Below, one piece after another: positions 33,051 to 42,137 of a DNA stretch of 64,000 bases. The notes beneath the pieces are model-generated. The model was not told the DNA's origin, did no database searches, and saw only the letters and a list, made by a program, of their open reading frames with translations. Positions within the stretch are counted from its first letter, which is position 1. Every line of letters starts with the position of its first letter. Made by a program: the position numbers and the translations under genes. Origin of the DNA: Pseudomonas sp. GOM6 (GTDB lineage: Bacteria > Pseudomonadota > Gammaproteobacteria > Pseudomonadales > Pseudomonadaceae); contig NZ_JARPUS010000002.1 of assembly GCF_029537485.1 (NCBI RefSeq), positions 186,001 to 250,000 on the forward strand, given 5' to 3'.

Positions 33051-35111
33051 ATGAGCCTCGAAATGGTGATGCCTTTCCTGATGGGCGTCGGTTTGTTCTT
33101 CCTGGTGATCTTCGGCTTCTTCGTGCTGTTCAAGGCCTTCTATATCAAGGTCCCGCAGGGCACGGCGCTGATCGTCAACGACATGTCCTCAACGCCCAAG
33201 GTGCACTTCACCGGCGCCCTGGTGTACCCGGTGATCTACCTCAAGGAGTTCATGAAGATCTCTCTGATCACCCTGGAAGTCGATCGCCGTGGCAAGGACG
33301 GCCTGATCTGCAAGGACAACATGCGCGCCGACATCACCGTGGCCTTCTACCTGCGCGTCAACGAGACCCAGGAAGACGTGCTCAAGGTGGCCAAGGCCAT
33401 TGGTGTCGATCGCGCCTCCGATCGTGGCGCGGTCAATGACCTGTTCAACGCCAAGTTCTCCGAGGCGCTGAAGACCGTCGGCAAGCAGTTCGACTTCGTC
33501 CAGCTGTTCGAGAACCGTCAGGACTTCCGCGACCGCATCGTCGAGACCATCGGCAACGACCTCAATGGTTATGTGCTGGAAGACGTCGCCATCGACTACC
33601 TCGAACAGACCGCGAAGAACTCCCTGGACCCGAGCAACATTCTCGACGCCGAGGGCATTCGCAAGATCACTCAGCTGACCGCCGCGCAGAACGTCATCAC
33701 CAACGAGCTGGAGCGTAACGAAGAGCTGGCGATCAAGAAGAAGAACGTCGAGACCCGTGAGGCCACCCTGGCCCTGGAACGCCAGCAGGCCGATGCCGAG
33801 GCGCGGCAGAAGCGCGAGATCGAGACCATCCGTGCCCGTGAGGAAGCCGAGACCATCAAGGTCAAGGAAGAGGAGCGCCTCAAGGCCGAGCAGGCGCGCA
33901 TTCAGTCGCAGCAGGAAATCGATGTGCGCGCCGAGAACCATCAGCGCGAAGTGGAAGTGGCCCAGCAGAATCGCCAGCGTGCCGTGGTCATCGAGGTGGA
34001 AAAAGTCACCCGTGCCAAGGACCTGGAAGTGGTGGCCCGCGAGCGCGAAGTCGAGCTGCAGCGCATCGAGGCCGAGAAGGCCCTGGAAGAGCAGCGCAAG
34101 AACATCGCCAACGTGATCCGCGAGCGTGTGGCCGTGGAGAAGACCGTGGCCCAGGAAGAAGAGCGCATCAAGGAAGTGCGCGAAGTCTCCGAAGCCGAGC
34201 GCGCCAAGCAGGTCATCGTCCTGCAGGCGCAGGCCGAGGCCGAGCAGGAGCTGGTGCGCCAGGTCAAGCAGGCGGAAGCCGACGAGACCCGCTCCAAGCA
34301 CAAGGCCGTGGAAATCAACAACCTGGCCCAGGCCGAGCTGGAAGCCGCGGCCAAGCAGGCCGAGGCCAAGAAGCGCATGGCCGAAGGTATCGAAGCCGAG
34401 CGCGCAGCCCCGGGTCTGGCTGACGCCCGCGTGCTGGAAGTCACCGCCGCGGCGAAAGAGAAGGACGGTCTGGCCGCGGCACGGGTCAAGGCCGAGCAGC
34501 TGATCGCCGAAGCCAAGGGCGAGCAGGAGAAGGGCCTGGCCGAAGCTCGCGTGTTGGAAGCGCAAGCCGCCGCCAAGGAAAAAGACGGCCTGGCCGAAGC
34601 CAAGGTGCTGGAAGAGAAACTCGGCGCCCAGGCGCGCGGCGAGCAGCAGCTCGGCAGTGCCAAGGCTCAGGCGACCAAGGACCAGGGTACTGCCGAGGCG
34701 GATATCCTGCTGCAGCGCCTGAACGCCGAAGCGGAAGGTCTGGGCAAGAAGTTCGGTGCCCTCGACGCCCTCAGCGACAGCGCTCGCCAGCACGAAGAGT
34801 TCCGCATGCAGCTGGAGAAGAGCTTCGAGGAGGCCATGGCCGCCATCGCCGCCAACAAGGACATCGCCAAGGACCAGGCCGAGGTGCTGGCCACCGCGCT
34901 GGGCAAGGCGAAGATCGAGATCGTCGGCGGCGAAGGCGACTTCTTCAATTCCTTCGCCAAGTCGTTGTCGGTGGGCAAGGCCATCGAAGGCGTGGTTGGC
35001 AAGAGTCCGGTGGTGCAGGACGTGCTGTCCCGCCTGCTGGCGGGCAAGGCTCCGGCGGCTTCGGTGCTGGCCGACAAGCTGGACGGTGAGGCGCCGGCCG
35101 CCGGCGCTTGA
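33051..35111 (+). CDS. Flotillin/YqiK-like SPFH protein
   Basis: A protein of 686 residues. An N-terminal hairpin or membrane segment (8-33), an SPFH/band-7 domain (about 35-210), then a very long Glu/Ala/Lys/Arg-rich coiled coil. Residues about 455-535 contain two near-copies of a roughly 40-residue unit beginning GLA-D/E-ARVLE and continuing AAAKEKDGLA. The C-terminal part (600-686) is less charged. Flotillins organise membrane microdomains. The ATG at 33051 has AAGGAG 10 bases upstream. Confidence 0.92.
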   Translation: MSLEMVMPFLMGVGLFFLVIFGFFVLFKAFYIKVPQGTALIVNDMSSTPKVHFTGALVYPVIYLKEFMKISLITLEVDRRGKDGLICKDNMRADITVAFYLRVNETQEDVLKVAKAIGVDRASDRGAVNDLFNAKFSEALKTVGKQFDFVQLFENRQDFRDRIVETIGNDLNGYVLEDVAIDYLEQTAKNSLDPSNILDAEGIRKITQLTAAQNVITNELERNEELAIKKKNVETREATLALERQQADAEARQKREIETIRAREEAETIKVKEEERLKAEQARIQSQQEIDVRAENHQREVEVAQQNRQRAVVIEVEKVTRAKDLEVVAREREVELQRIEAEKALEEQRKNIANVIRERVAVEKTVAQEEERIKEVREVSEAERAKQVIVLQAQAEAEQELVRQVKQAEADETRSKHKAVEINNLAQAELEAAAKQAEAKKRMAEGIEAERAAPGLADARVLEVTAAAKEKDGLAAARVKAEQLIAEAKGEQEKGLAEARVLEAQAAAKEKDGLAEAKVLEEKLGAQARGEQQLGSAKAQATKDQGTAEADILLQRLNAEAEGLGKKFGALDALSDSARQHEEFRMQLEKSFEEAMAAIAANKDIAKDQAEVLATALGKAKIEIVGGEGDFFNSFAKSLSVGKAIEGVVGKSPVVQDVLSRLLAGKAPAASVLADKLDGEAPAAGA

Positions 35112-35181
35112 TGCACCTGTGCAGCGGACGTGGCGTCCGCTGCTTACTTCTTCATTCAATGTCAGTCGACAAGGAACGCTC

Positions 35182-35421
35182 ATGTCCGAACCAAGAGACT
35201 ATCTGGAACTGTCCTTCCGCTCGATCCAGTGCTTCGCCAACGACGGCCGCCTGGATGTGCACGAGCTGGGCTCGCTGCTGGACATCGCCGAGCGCGATGG
35301 GGTGATCGACGACAACGAGATTCGCGTACTGAAGAACATCGTCGCGCGGATCAAGCCCGAGGAAATCGATCAGGCCATGCAGGACAAGATGGCTCAGGTC
35401 ATGCAGAAGATCGGCGCCTGA
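35182..35421 (+). CDS. TerB-like small acidic protein
   Basis: A protein of 79 residues. The repeated DGRLDVHELGSLLDIAERDGVIDDNEI pattern resembles the metal-binding helical TerB/DjlA fold, here reduced to one short copy. TerB proteins take part in tellurite and membrane-linked stress systems. It sits between the flotillin and the giant ATPase genes on the same strand. AAGGAA precedes the ATG by 8 bases. Family assignment is from pattern only. Confidence 0.7.
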   Translation: MSEPRDYLELSFRSIQCFANDGRLDVHELGSLLDIAERDGVIDDNEIRVLKNIVARIKPEEIDQAMQDKMAQVMQKIGA

Positions 35422-35460
35422 GTGCCGCCTGGGCCGTCGGCTTTTCTCCGGCGGCCCACA

Positions 35461-35478
35461 GGAGCTTGTTCAAGCTCC
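35461..35478. other. Perfect hairpin between TerB-like and giant ATPase genes
   Basis: GGAGCTTGTTCAAGCTCC has 8-bp perfect arms around TT, in the 132-base gap, 76 bases upstream of the ATPase start. There is no T-run. It could slow or process the operon transcript. Confidence 0.5.
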
Positions 35479-35553
35479 ACCTCCACTCGCTAGTTCAGTC
35501 TCGCTCGGTTGGGCGCAGTTGCCTGCCCGCCGGGCCGATCCAGGAAGATCACG

Positions 35554-38500
35554 ATGTCGGACGCACACACCCAGGACGTATTGGACAAGGCCGTTGCCGA
35601 GGGTGGCGCCTACGAGGTGCTGCACAAGCGCCTGCAGGACCAGGGCCAGCGCCTGCGCCAGACCGCCGAGCAGCTCAACCAGCAGCGCCTGGCAGAGTTT
35701 GGCAGCAGCCAGATGGAAGTGGTCGGGCGGGTGCGCATCCGCACCGAGAACAACTGCATCGCCCGCGACATCGTGCAGGTCGGCGACTGCCTGCTGTTCG
35801 GCTACAACGTGTTCCTCGGCCTGAAGAAGGAAACCCGCGTCGAGGATGTGTTCTCCCTCTATCGCCTGGTCGAGCAGACCGAAGGCTACGAGGCCGAGCC
35901 GGTGCCACTGGCAGGCAGCTTCCTGGCCCAGGCCAGCTTCGTGGCCGACTTCAACGAGCTCTACAGCTACTACAAGAACACCCGCCTGCTGCAGCTGATG
36001 GTGCGCGACGGCAAGCTGTTGGCCAGCTTCCAGATCGGCGAGCGCATCAGCGATATCCGCGTGTTCCGCTGGTCGATCTCGGTCGACGGCAAGGATGTGC
36101 GCTACATCGACAACCGCGGCGAGCGCGATATCGCACTGCCGGCACCCTTCGATTTCGGGTGGAGCAAGGCCACTCGCGAGATGGTGGTCGAAGGCCGCCA
36201 TCCGCACGTCAACATCCTTGACACCCTGTTCGTCGAGACCATCAACGGAGACCTCACCATCAAGGTCGAGAACAACACCGAGGATGGTCTGGGCATCTAC
36301 CGCGAGGAGGTGCTGGACAAGACCCAGTCCCTCGATGACAGCCAGATCGAGTTCGCCCGGGTCGGCAGCCTGCTGTTGCTGAAGATCCTGCCGTACCGCG
36401 AGGAGCAGTGGCGCTACCTGGTGTACAACGGCCTGACCGGCAAGGTGGAGCGCATCGACGCCATCGGCCTGGCCTGCGTCCAGCTGCCGGAAGACCACGG
36501 CATCATCTTCCCTGGCGGCTACTACCTGCAGAGCGGCGAGCACAAGACGTTCGAGCAGTCCATGGACGGCATGCGCTTCAAGCGCGCCGTGCGTTCGCCC
36601 AATGGCGAGGACGTGCAGTACATCTTCTATCACCCGGAGCAGGGCCGGGCGGTGCTGCTCACCTACAACTTGATCAACCGCCAGCTTCAGAACCCGCTGT
36701 TCGGCCATGGCTACGCGCGCCTGGAAGACGGGCGCACGGTGATCTTCGCCGCCGAAGGCGAGGAGCCGACCCGTATCCACCCGATGCAGATTTGGCAGAC
36801 GCCGTTCTGCAGCGAGGAGTTCGCTGCCCGCCAGCCGGCGCGCAGCGGCTTCCTTGGCAAGATCGGCAACGCCGAGCTGGTGCGCGGCGTGTCCGACCTC
36901 TACGACCTGTGCCGCGAAATCGACACGCCGTCGGTGTCGGTGCAGCGCTACGGCATGCTGTGCCAGAACACCCGCCGCCTGTTCGATGCCTACCACTGGC
37001 TGGGCAGCGAGCAGCTGGCCGGCCTGGCACCGCTGCTGCGCGAGATCGCCGCCACCGCCGAGCTGGTGCTGGACGAGTACGAGAAGGTCGAGAGCATCCG
37101 CAAGCAGTCGGCGCAAGCCATGAGCGATGCCGAGAATCGCCACAAGGCGCAGCTCGACGGCCTGCTGCCGGACAGCTGGGACCAGGTGCAGAGTTTCGTC
37201 GACGGCCTCAACGGCATCACCGCCCAGCGCGGCCTGCTGCTGACCATCCGCGAGTACCGCTACATCGACATCGCGCGCCTGGATGCGATGGAGGCCGAGC
37301 TGCTGGCCGCCCAGGAGCGCACCGCCGCGGCCACCGCCAGCTTCCTCGCCAGCGAGGCTGCGCTGCAGCCCTTCATCACTCGCCTGCAGGCCCTCGACGA
37401 GCAGGCGCAGAAGGCCGAGACCGTGGCTCAGCTCAACGAGCCGCTGGGCGAGCTGCAGACCATGGCCGCCGACCTGGACATGCTGTCCAGCCTGATGGCT
37501 TCGCTGAAGATCGACGACGCCACCCAGCGCACCCGTACCGTCGAGTCGATCTCCGAGATCTATGCGCGCCTCAACCAGGCCAAGGCGCGTGCCGAGCAGC
37601 GGCGCAAGGGCCTGGGCTCGGCCGAGACCGTGGCGCAGTTCGGTGCGCAGTTCAAACTGTTCAGTCAGGGCATCACCAATGCTCTCGGCCAGGCCCAGGA
37701 CCCGGAGCGCTGCGACGAGCAGCTGGCGCGCCTGCTGGTGCAGCTGGAGGAACTGGAGAGCCAGTTCGGCGATCAGGAACAATTCCTCGGCGACATCCTG
37801 GCCAAGCGCGAGGAGTTGCTGGAAACCTTCGAGGCGCACAAGCAGGCATTGCTCGATGAGCGCCAGCGCAAGGCGCAGAGCGTGCTGGATGCGGCCAAGC
37901 GCATCCTCGACAGCCTCGGCCGGCGCACCGCCAAGTTCACCCAGGCCGAGGAGCTGAATGCTTTCTTCGCCGCCGACCCGCTGATCCTCAAGCTGCGCGA
38001 AATGACCGAGCGCCTGCGTGCGCTGAAAGACAGCGTCAAGGCCGACGATATCGAAGCACGCCTCAAGGGTGCCCGCGACCAGGCGGTACGTGCCCTGCGC
38101 GACAAGAGCGAGCTGTTCGAAGAGGGCGGCAACGTCATCAAGCTCGGTCCGCGTCACCGCTTCAGCGTTAATACCCAGGAGCTGGACCTGACGCTGCTGC
38201 CGCGCGGCGAGCAGCTCTACCTGCACCTGACCGGCACCGATTTTCTCGAACCGCTGGCCAATGCCGAGCTGGAGGCGCTCAAACCGTTCTGGCAGGTGGC
38301 CCTGGAGTCCGAATCCGAACACCTGTACCGCGCCGAATACCTGGCCGGTGAAGTGCTGACCGCCGCCGATGCCGGGCGCGAGGGGCTCAGCATCGAGCGC
38401 ATCAAGCCACTTCTGGCGCAGCCGGCCGAGCTGGCCAAGCTGATCCGCGACTTCGCCGCGCCGCGCTACAAGGAGGGCTACGAGAAAGGCATCCACGACC

Positions 38501-40800
38501 ACGACGCCGCCGCCATCCTCGCGGCCCTGCTGCCGCTGCGCGACAGTGCCGGGTTGCTGCGTTACGGCGCCGAGGCGCGGGCACTGGCCTGCCTGTTCTG
38601 GGACCTGCAACGCGAGAGCGAAAGTGCCGCGCAATGGCCGCAGCGGGCACGCACCAGCCGGCATATCCAGCAGCTGTTCGGTCAGGACTCTGGTCTGCGC
38701 CAGCTGCAGAGCGAGATCGCCGACGCGCTGCAGACCTTCCTCGGCGAGCAGCCGCTGGGACTGGACACGGCGGTGGTAGGCGAGGCGGCCGAGTACCTGG
38801 TGCAGGAGCTTTCTGCCGAGCGTATCGAATTCGTCTTCAGCAAGTACGCCAAGCAACTACTTGAAGGCCTCAAGCTGCGCCTGCAGGGTGCGCGCATGTG
38901 GGACGACTATCAGCAGGCCCTGGCCAAGCTAGAAGGCCGTCCGGCGGCGCAGTGGGCTCTGGCGGGCAACTGGTTGCAGGGCCTGTGTGCCCAGGACGAG
39001 TTCGCCGCGCTGCGCGGCTACGTGGCCGAAGCCACGGCCCTGGCGCTGCTCGGTGAAGGTTTCCCCGGCCGCTTCAGCGAAGTGGATTTGCGCTTCACCG
39101 TCAGCGGCCTGATGGGCGAGCACCCGCGTGTTCAGGAGCAGCAGCTGGTGCTGGCAGTGGACGATTTCTTCGCCCGTCTGCGCCGCCACCGTGGGCAGTT
39201 CCTGCCGGGCCTGCAGCGCTACCAGGCGCTGCGCCAGGAGGTGATCAATCGCGAGCGCGCTGCGCTGCGCCTGAGCGAGTTCAAGCCCAAGCCGCTGAGT
39301 TCCTTCGTGCGCAACAAGCTGATCAACGACGTCTACCTGGGCGTGATCGGCGACAACCTGGCCAAGCAGATGGGCACCGCCGGCGAGAACAAGCGCACCG
39401 ACCTGATGGGCCTGCTGATGCTCATCTCGCCGCCCGGCTACGGCAAGACCACGCTGATGGAGTACGTGGCGCACCGTCTGGGCCTGATCTTCATGAAGAT
39501 CAACGGCCCGGCCCTCGGCCACGAGGTGCGCTCCATCGACCCGGCGCAGGCGCCGGACGCCACTTCGCGCCAGGAGCTGGAGAAGCTCAACCTGGCGCTG
39601 GAGATGGGCAACAACGTGATGCTGTATGTCGACGACATCCAGCACACCCACCCCGAGTTCCTGCAGAAGTTCATCTCGCTGTGCGACGGCACCCGGCGCA
39701 TCGAGGGCGTGTGGAAGGGCAAGACCAAGACCTACGACATGCGCGGCAAGAAGTTCTGCGTGGTGATGGCGGGCAACCCCTACACCGAGTCTGGCGAGGT
39801 CTTCAAGATTCCGGACATGCTGGCCAACCGCGCCGATATCTACAACCTGGGCGACACCCTGGGCGGCATGCAGGAGGCCTTCGCGCTGTCCTACATCGAG
39901 AACGGCCTGACCTCCAACCCGGTGCTGGCGCCGCTGGCCACCCGCGACATGGCCGACGTCTACCGCTTCGTCGCCAAGGCCGAGGGCAAGCCGTTCTCCG
40001 CCAACGAGCTGAGCCACGGCTACAGCGGCGCAGAGATCAACGAGATCGTCAGCACCCTGCAGCGCCTGATGCAGGTGCGCGACGTGGTGCTCAAGGTCAA
40101 CCAGCAGTACATCGCCAGCGCCGCACAGGCCGACCACTACCGTAGCGAGCCGCCGTTCAAGCTGCAGGGTAGCTACCGCAACATGAACAAGATGGCGGAG
40201 AAGATCAGTTCGGTGATGAACGACGCCGAGCTGCTGCAGCTGATCGCCGACCACTATCAGGGCGAGTCGCAACTGCTCACCACCGGCGCCGAGGAGAACC
40301 TGCTCAAGCTGGCCGAACTGCGCGGCAATATGACCGCCGAGCAAAGCGAGCGCTGGGCGCAGATCAAGCGCGACTTCCTGCGCAACAAGGCCATGGGTGG
40401 CAGCGATACGGATGTTGGCGCCCGTGTGGTGGCCCAGCTGAATGATCTGGTCGAAGGCATTCGCGCCCTCGGCGGTAATCTGCAGCGCGAGCCGCAGAAG
40501 CAGCAGGATATTCCCTGGGGCGAGCTGCTGGCTGGCCTGGACAAGCTGGGCCAACTGCGTCCACAGGTCGAAGTGGCCGTGCAGGCGCCGCCGCAGCCAG
40601 GGGTACAGGTGCTGCTGGAGCGCCTGGCCGAGACCCTGCAGAACAGCTTCCTGCCGTTGATGAATGCGATGGACAAGAAGATCGAGATCGACCTGCGTAC
40701 CCATAACCGCATGGGCGAGATGGCCAACCGGCTGCGCGACCTCGGGCAGTTCCTCGGCGCGCCACAGACGCCAGTAGAGCCGGGGCCTGAGCAGAAGTGA
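35554..40800 (+). CDS. Giant AAA+ ATPase of unknown function (1748 residues)
   Basis: The largest gene in the window. Residues 1-480 are mixed alpha/beta and beta-rich without a family I can name; residues 500-830 are mainly coiled coil; 830-1280 are helical. The ATPase core follows: Walker A SPPGYGKTT near 1291-1300, Walker B VMLYVDDIQ near 1355-1362, sensor-1 Asn in VVMAGNPY near 1408, and an Arg-finger-like ANRADIYNLGD. A MoxR-like or Rubisco-activase-like remodeller is one reading. Database labels such as DNA repair ATPase are not supported by anything seen here. GTGA overlap couples it to the rhomboid gene. Confidence 0.85.
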   Translation: MSDAHTQDVLDKAVAEGGAYEVLHKRLQDQGQRLRQTAEQLNQQRLAEFGSSQMEVVGRVRIRTENNCIARDIVQVGDCLLFGYNVFLGLKKETRVEDVFSLYRLVEQTEGYEAEPVPLAGSFLAQASFVADFNELYSYYKNTRLLQLMVRDGKLLASFQIGERISDIRVFRWSISVDGKDVRYIDNRGERDIALPAPFDFGWSKATREMVVEGRHPHVNILDTLFVETINGDLTIKVENNTEDGLGIYREEVLDKTQSLDDSQIEFARVGSLLLLKILPYREEQWRYLVYNGLTGKVERIDAIGLACVQLPEDHGIIFPGGYYLQSGEHKTFEQSMDGMRFKRAVRSPNGEDVQYIFYHPEQGRAVLLTYNLINRQLQNPLFGHGYARLEDGRTVIFAAEGEEPTRIHPMQIWQTPFCSEEFAARQPARSGFLGKIGNAELVRGVSDLYDLCREIDTPSVSVQRYGMLCQNTRRLFDAYHWLGSEQLAGLAPLLREIAATAELVLDEYEKVESIRKQSAQAMSDAENRHKAQLDGLLPDSWDQVQSFVDGLNGITAQRGLLLTIREYRYIDIARLDAMEAELLAAQERTAAATASFLASEAALQPFITRLQALDEQAQKAETVAQLNEPLGELQTMAADLDMLSSLMASLKIDDATQRTRTVESISEIYARLNQAKARAEQRRKGLGSAETVAQFGAQFKLFSQGITNALGQAQDPERCDEQLARLLVQLEELESQFGDQEQFLGDILAKREELLETFEAHKQALLDERQRKAQSVLDAAKRILDSLGRRTAKFTQAEELNAFFAADPLILKLREMTERLRALKDSVKADDIEARLKGARDQAVRALRDKSELFEEGGNVIKLGPRHRFSVNTQELDLTLLPRGEQLYLHLTGTDFLEPLANAELEALKPFWQVALESESEHLYRAEYLAGEVLTAADAGREGLSIERIKPLLAQPAELAKLIRDFAAPRYKEGYEKGIHDHDAAAILAALLPLRDSAGLLRYGAEARALACLFWDLQRESESAAQWPQRARTSRHIQQLFGQDSGLRQLQSEIADALQTFLGEQPLGLDTAVVGEAAEYLVQELSAERIEFVFSKYAKQLLEGLKLRLQGARMWDDYQQALAKLEGRPAAQWALAGNWLQGLCAQDEFAALRGYVAEATALALLGEGFPGRFSEVDLRFTVSGLMGEHPRVQEQQLVLAVDDFFARLRRHRGQFLPGLQRYQALRQEVINRERAALRLSEFKPKPLSSFVRNKLINDVYLGVIGDNLAKQMGTAGENKRTDLMGLLMLISPPGYGKTTLMEYVAHRLGLIFMKINGPALGHEVRSIDPAQAPDATSRQELEKLNLALEMGNNVMLYVDDIQHTHPEFLQKFISLCDGTRRIEGVWKGKTKTYDMRGKKFCVVMAGNPYTESGEVFKIPDMLANRADIYNLGDTLGGMQEAFALSYIENGLTSNPVLAPLATRDMADVYRFVAKAEGKPFSANELSHGYSGAEINEIVSTLQRLMQVRDVVLKVNQQYIASAAQADHYRSEPPFKLQGSYRNMNKMAEKISSVMNDAELLQLIADHYQGESQLLTTGAEENLLKLAELRGNMTAEQSERWAQIKRDFLRNKAMGGSDTDVGARVVAQLNDLVEGIRALGGNLQREPQKQQDIPWGELLAGLDKLGQLRPQVEVAVQAPPQPGVQVLLERLAETLQNSFLPLMNAMDKKIEIDLRTHNRMGEMANRLRDLGQFLGAPQTPVEPGPEQK

Positions 40801-41348
40801 CGGCCTGGCTGGCGCCGCGCCTGCGGCTGCTGCTGGGCATCGCCGGGCTGATGCTGGTGCTGCAGGTGCTCAATAGTCTGAGCGGCAACGCCCTGAATGC
40901 CTGGGGCGTGCTGCCCCGGCATGTTGGCAGCCTGCCGGGCATTCTGTTTGCGCCCTGGCTGCACGCCGGTTGGTGGCATCTGCTCGGCAACCTGTCCGTC
41001 CTGTTGTTGCTGGCCTGGCTGGCCATGCTCGATTCGCCCCGGCGCTTTCTCGCCGCCAGCGCTTTCATCATCCTCGGCAGCGGGTTGCTGGTGTGGCTGT
41101 TGGCCCGGCCGGGCATGCACCTGGGCGCCAGCGGCTGGCTGTTCGGCCTGTGGGGGTTATTGCTCGGCCGTGCCTGGTTTGAGCGCAGCCTGGGCAGCCT
41201 GCTGATCGCCGTATTGGTGTTGCTGCTATATGGCGGCTGGTGGTGGGGGTTGCTGCCGCAGCGCGGCGTGTCCTTCGAATACCACCTGGCCGGCGCTTTC
41301 TGTGGCGCGCTGTACGCCGCACTGACCCGTACCCCAAGGAGAACCTGA
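40797..41348 (+). CDS. Rhomboid-family intramembrane serine protease
   Basis: A membrane protein of 183 residues with six predicted helices. The rhomboid hallmarks are HAGWWHLLGN, the catalytic GASG with Ser112 and the catalytic His163 in YHLAGAF. Length fits the minimal rhomboid core. It begins with a GTG inside the stop of the ATPase gene (GTGA), so translation is coupled. It cleaves membrane-spanning substrates; candidates in the same operon include the flotillin and the NfeD-like protein, as inference. Confidence 0.88.
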   Translation: MTAWLAPRLRLLLGIAGLMLVLQVLNSLSGNALNAWGVLPRHVGSLPGILFAPWLHAGWWHLLGNLSVLLLLAWLAMLDSPRRFLAASAFIILGSGLLVWLLARPGMHLGASGWLFGLWGLLLGRAWFERSLGSLLIAVLVLLLYGGWWWGLLPQRGVSFEYHLAGAFCGALYAALTRTPRRT

Positions 41349-42041
41349 ATGGATTTCGCCCACCTGGACCAGCAGCTGCGCGACAGCCTGGCCGACCTCA
41401 AACTGAGCAACGAGGAGCGCGACGAACTGCGCCAGCTTGGTAGCGACCTCGGTCCCGATCAGGTGCGTTACCTGCGCAACCGGGCCTTCGCCCTGGTGCG
41501 CGAGCTGGTGCTGGACCCGGTCAACGCCCTGGGCGCGTTGAAATGGCTGGAACAGGTGGTCAAGACCCTCGACCTGGCCAGCGCTCCTGCGCGCCCGGCG
41601 GTGGCCAGCGCCCACTTCAGCCCCGGCGAGGAGTGCCTGCGCAAGATCCGCGAACTGTGTCGCCAGGCCAGACAGACGGTGGATATCTGCGTCTACACCA
41701 TCTCCGACGATCGTCTCAGTGAGGAAATCATCGCCTGCCATCGCCGCGGCGTGGCGGTGCGGGTGATCAGCGACAACGACAAGCAGTTCGACGAAGGCAG
41801 TGACATCCAGCACCTGATCGCCCAGGGTGTGCCGCTGCGCATTGACGACAGCCCCTTCCACATGCACCACAAGTTCGCCCTGTTCGACGGCCGACTGCTG
41901 CTCAACGGCAGCTTCAACTGGACCCGCAGCGCCAGCACCAGCAATGAAGAGAATCTGCTGGTGATCGACCATCCGCAGTTGCTGAGTGCCTACTCCCAGC
42001 AGTTCGACAGCCTGTGGGAGCGCTTCGCCAGCAAGGTGTGA
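41349..42041 (+). CDS. Single-HKD phospholipase D-like protein
   Basis: A protein of 230 residues. The N-terminal 85 residues are helical and charged; a PLD fold follows with one HKD motif, His173-x-Lys175-x4-Asp180, then GSFNWT. Single-motif members (Nuc, mitochondrial PLD6) act as dimers and cleave DNA, RNA or cardiolipin. No signal peptide is seen. It starts directly after the rhomboid stop (AAGGAG upstream). Confidence 0.88.
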   Translation: MDFAHLDQQLRDSLADLKLSNEERDELRQLGSDLGPDQVRYLRNRAFALVRELVLDPVNALGALKWLEQVVKTLDLASAPARPAVASAHFSPGEECLRKIRELCRQARQTVDICVYTISDDRLSEEIIACHRRGVAVRVISDNDKQFDEGSDIQHLIAQGVPLRIDDSPFHMHHKFALFDGRLLLNGSFNWTRSASTSNEENLLVIDHPQLLSAYSQQFDSLWERFASKV

Positions 42042-42137
42042 GGCGCGGCTTTCGGTCTGCCCTGGCTTGACGTCTGGGCTCAGCCTGCTTTAACGGTCGG
42101 TAGGTTTTTCCGGCTGGCAAAGGGGAGAAGAGAGCCC

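Noticed and set aside
33189-35183. A 664-residue minus-strand frame opposite the flotillin gene
   Set aside because: Shadow of the flotillin reading frame with repetitive Leu/Gly/His composition and no domain.
35470-38856. A 1128-residue open frame on the minus strand opposite the giant ATPase gene
   Set aside because: It is the mirror of a GC-rich, strongly biased gene. The protein is low complexity (Leu, Gln, Ala, Val), has no recognised motif and no ribosome site. The plus-strand gene has Walker motifs.
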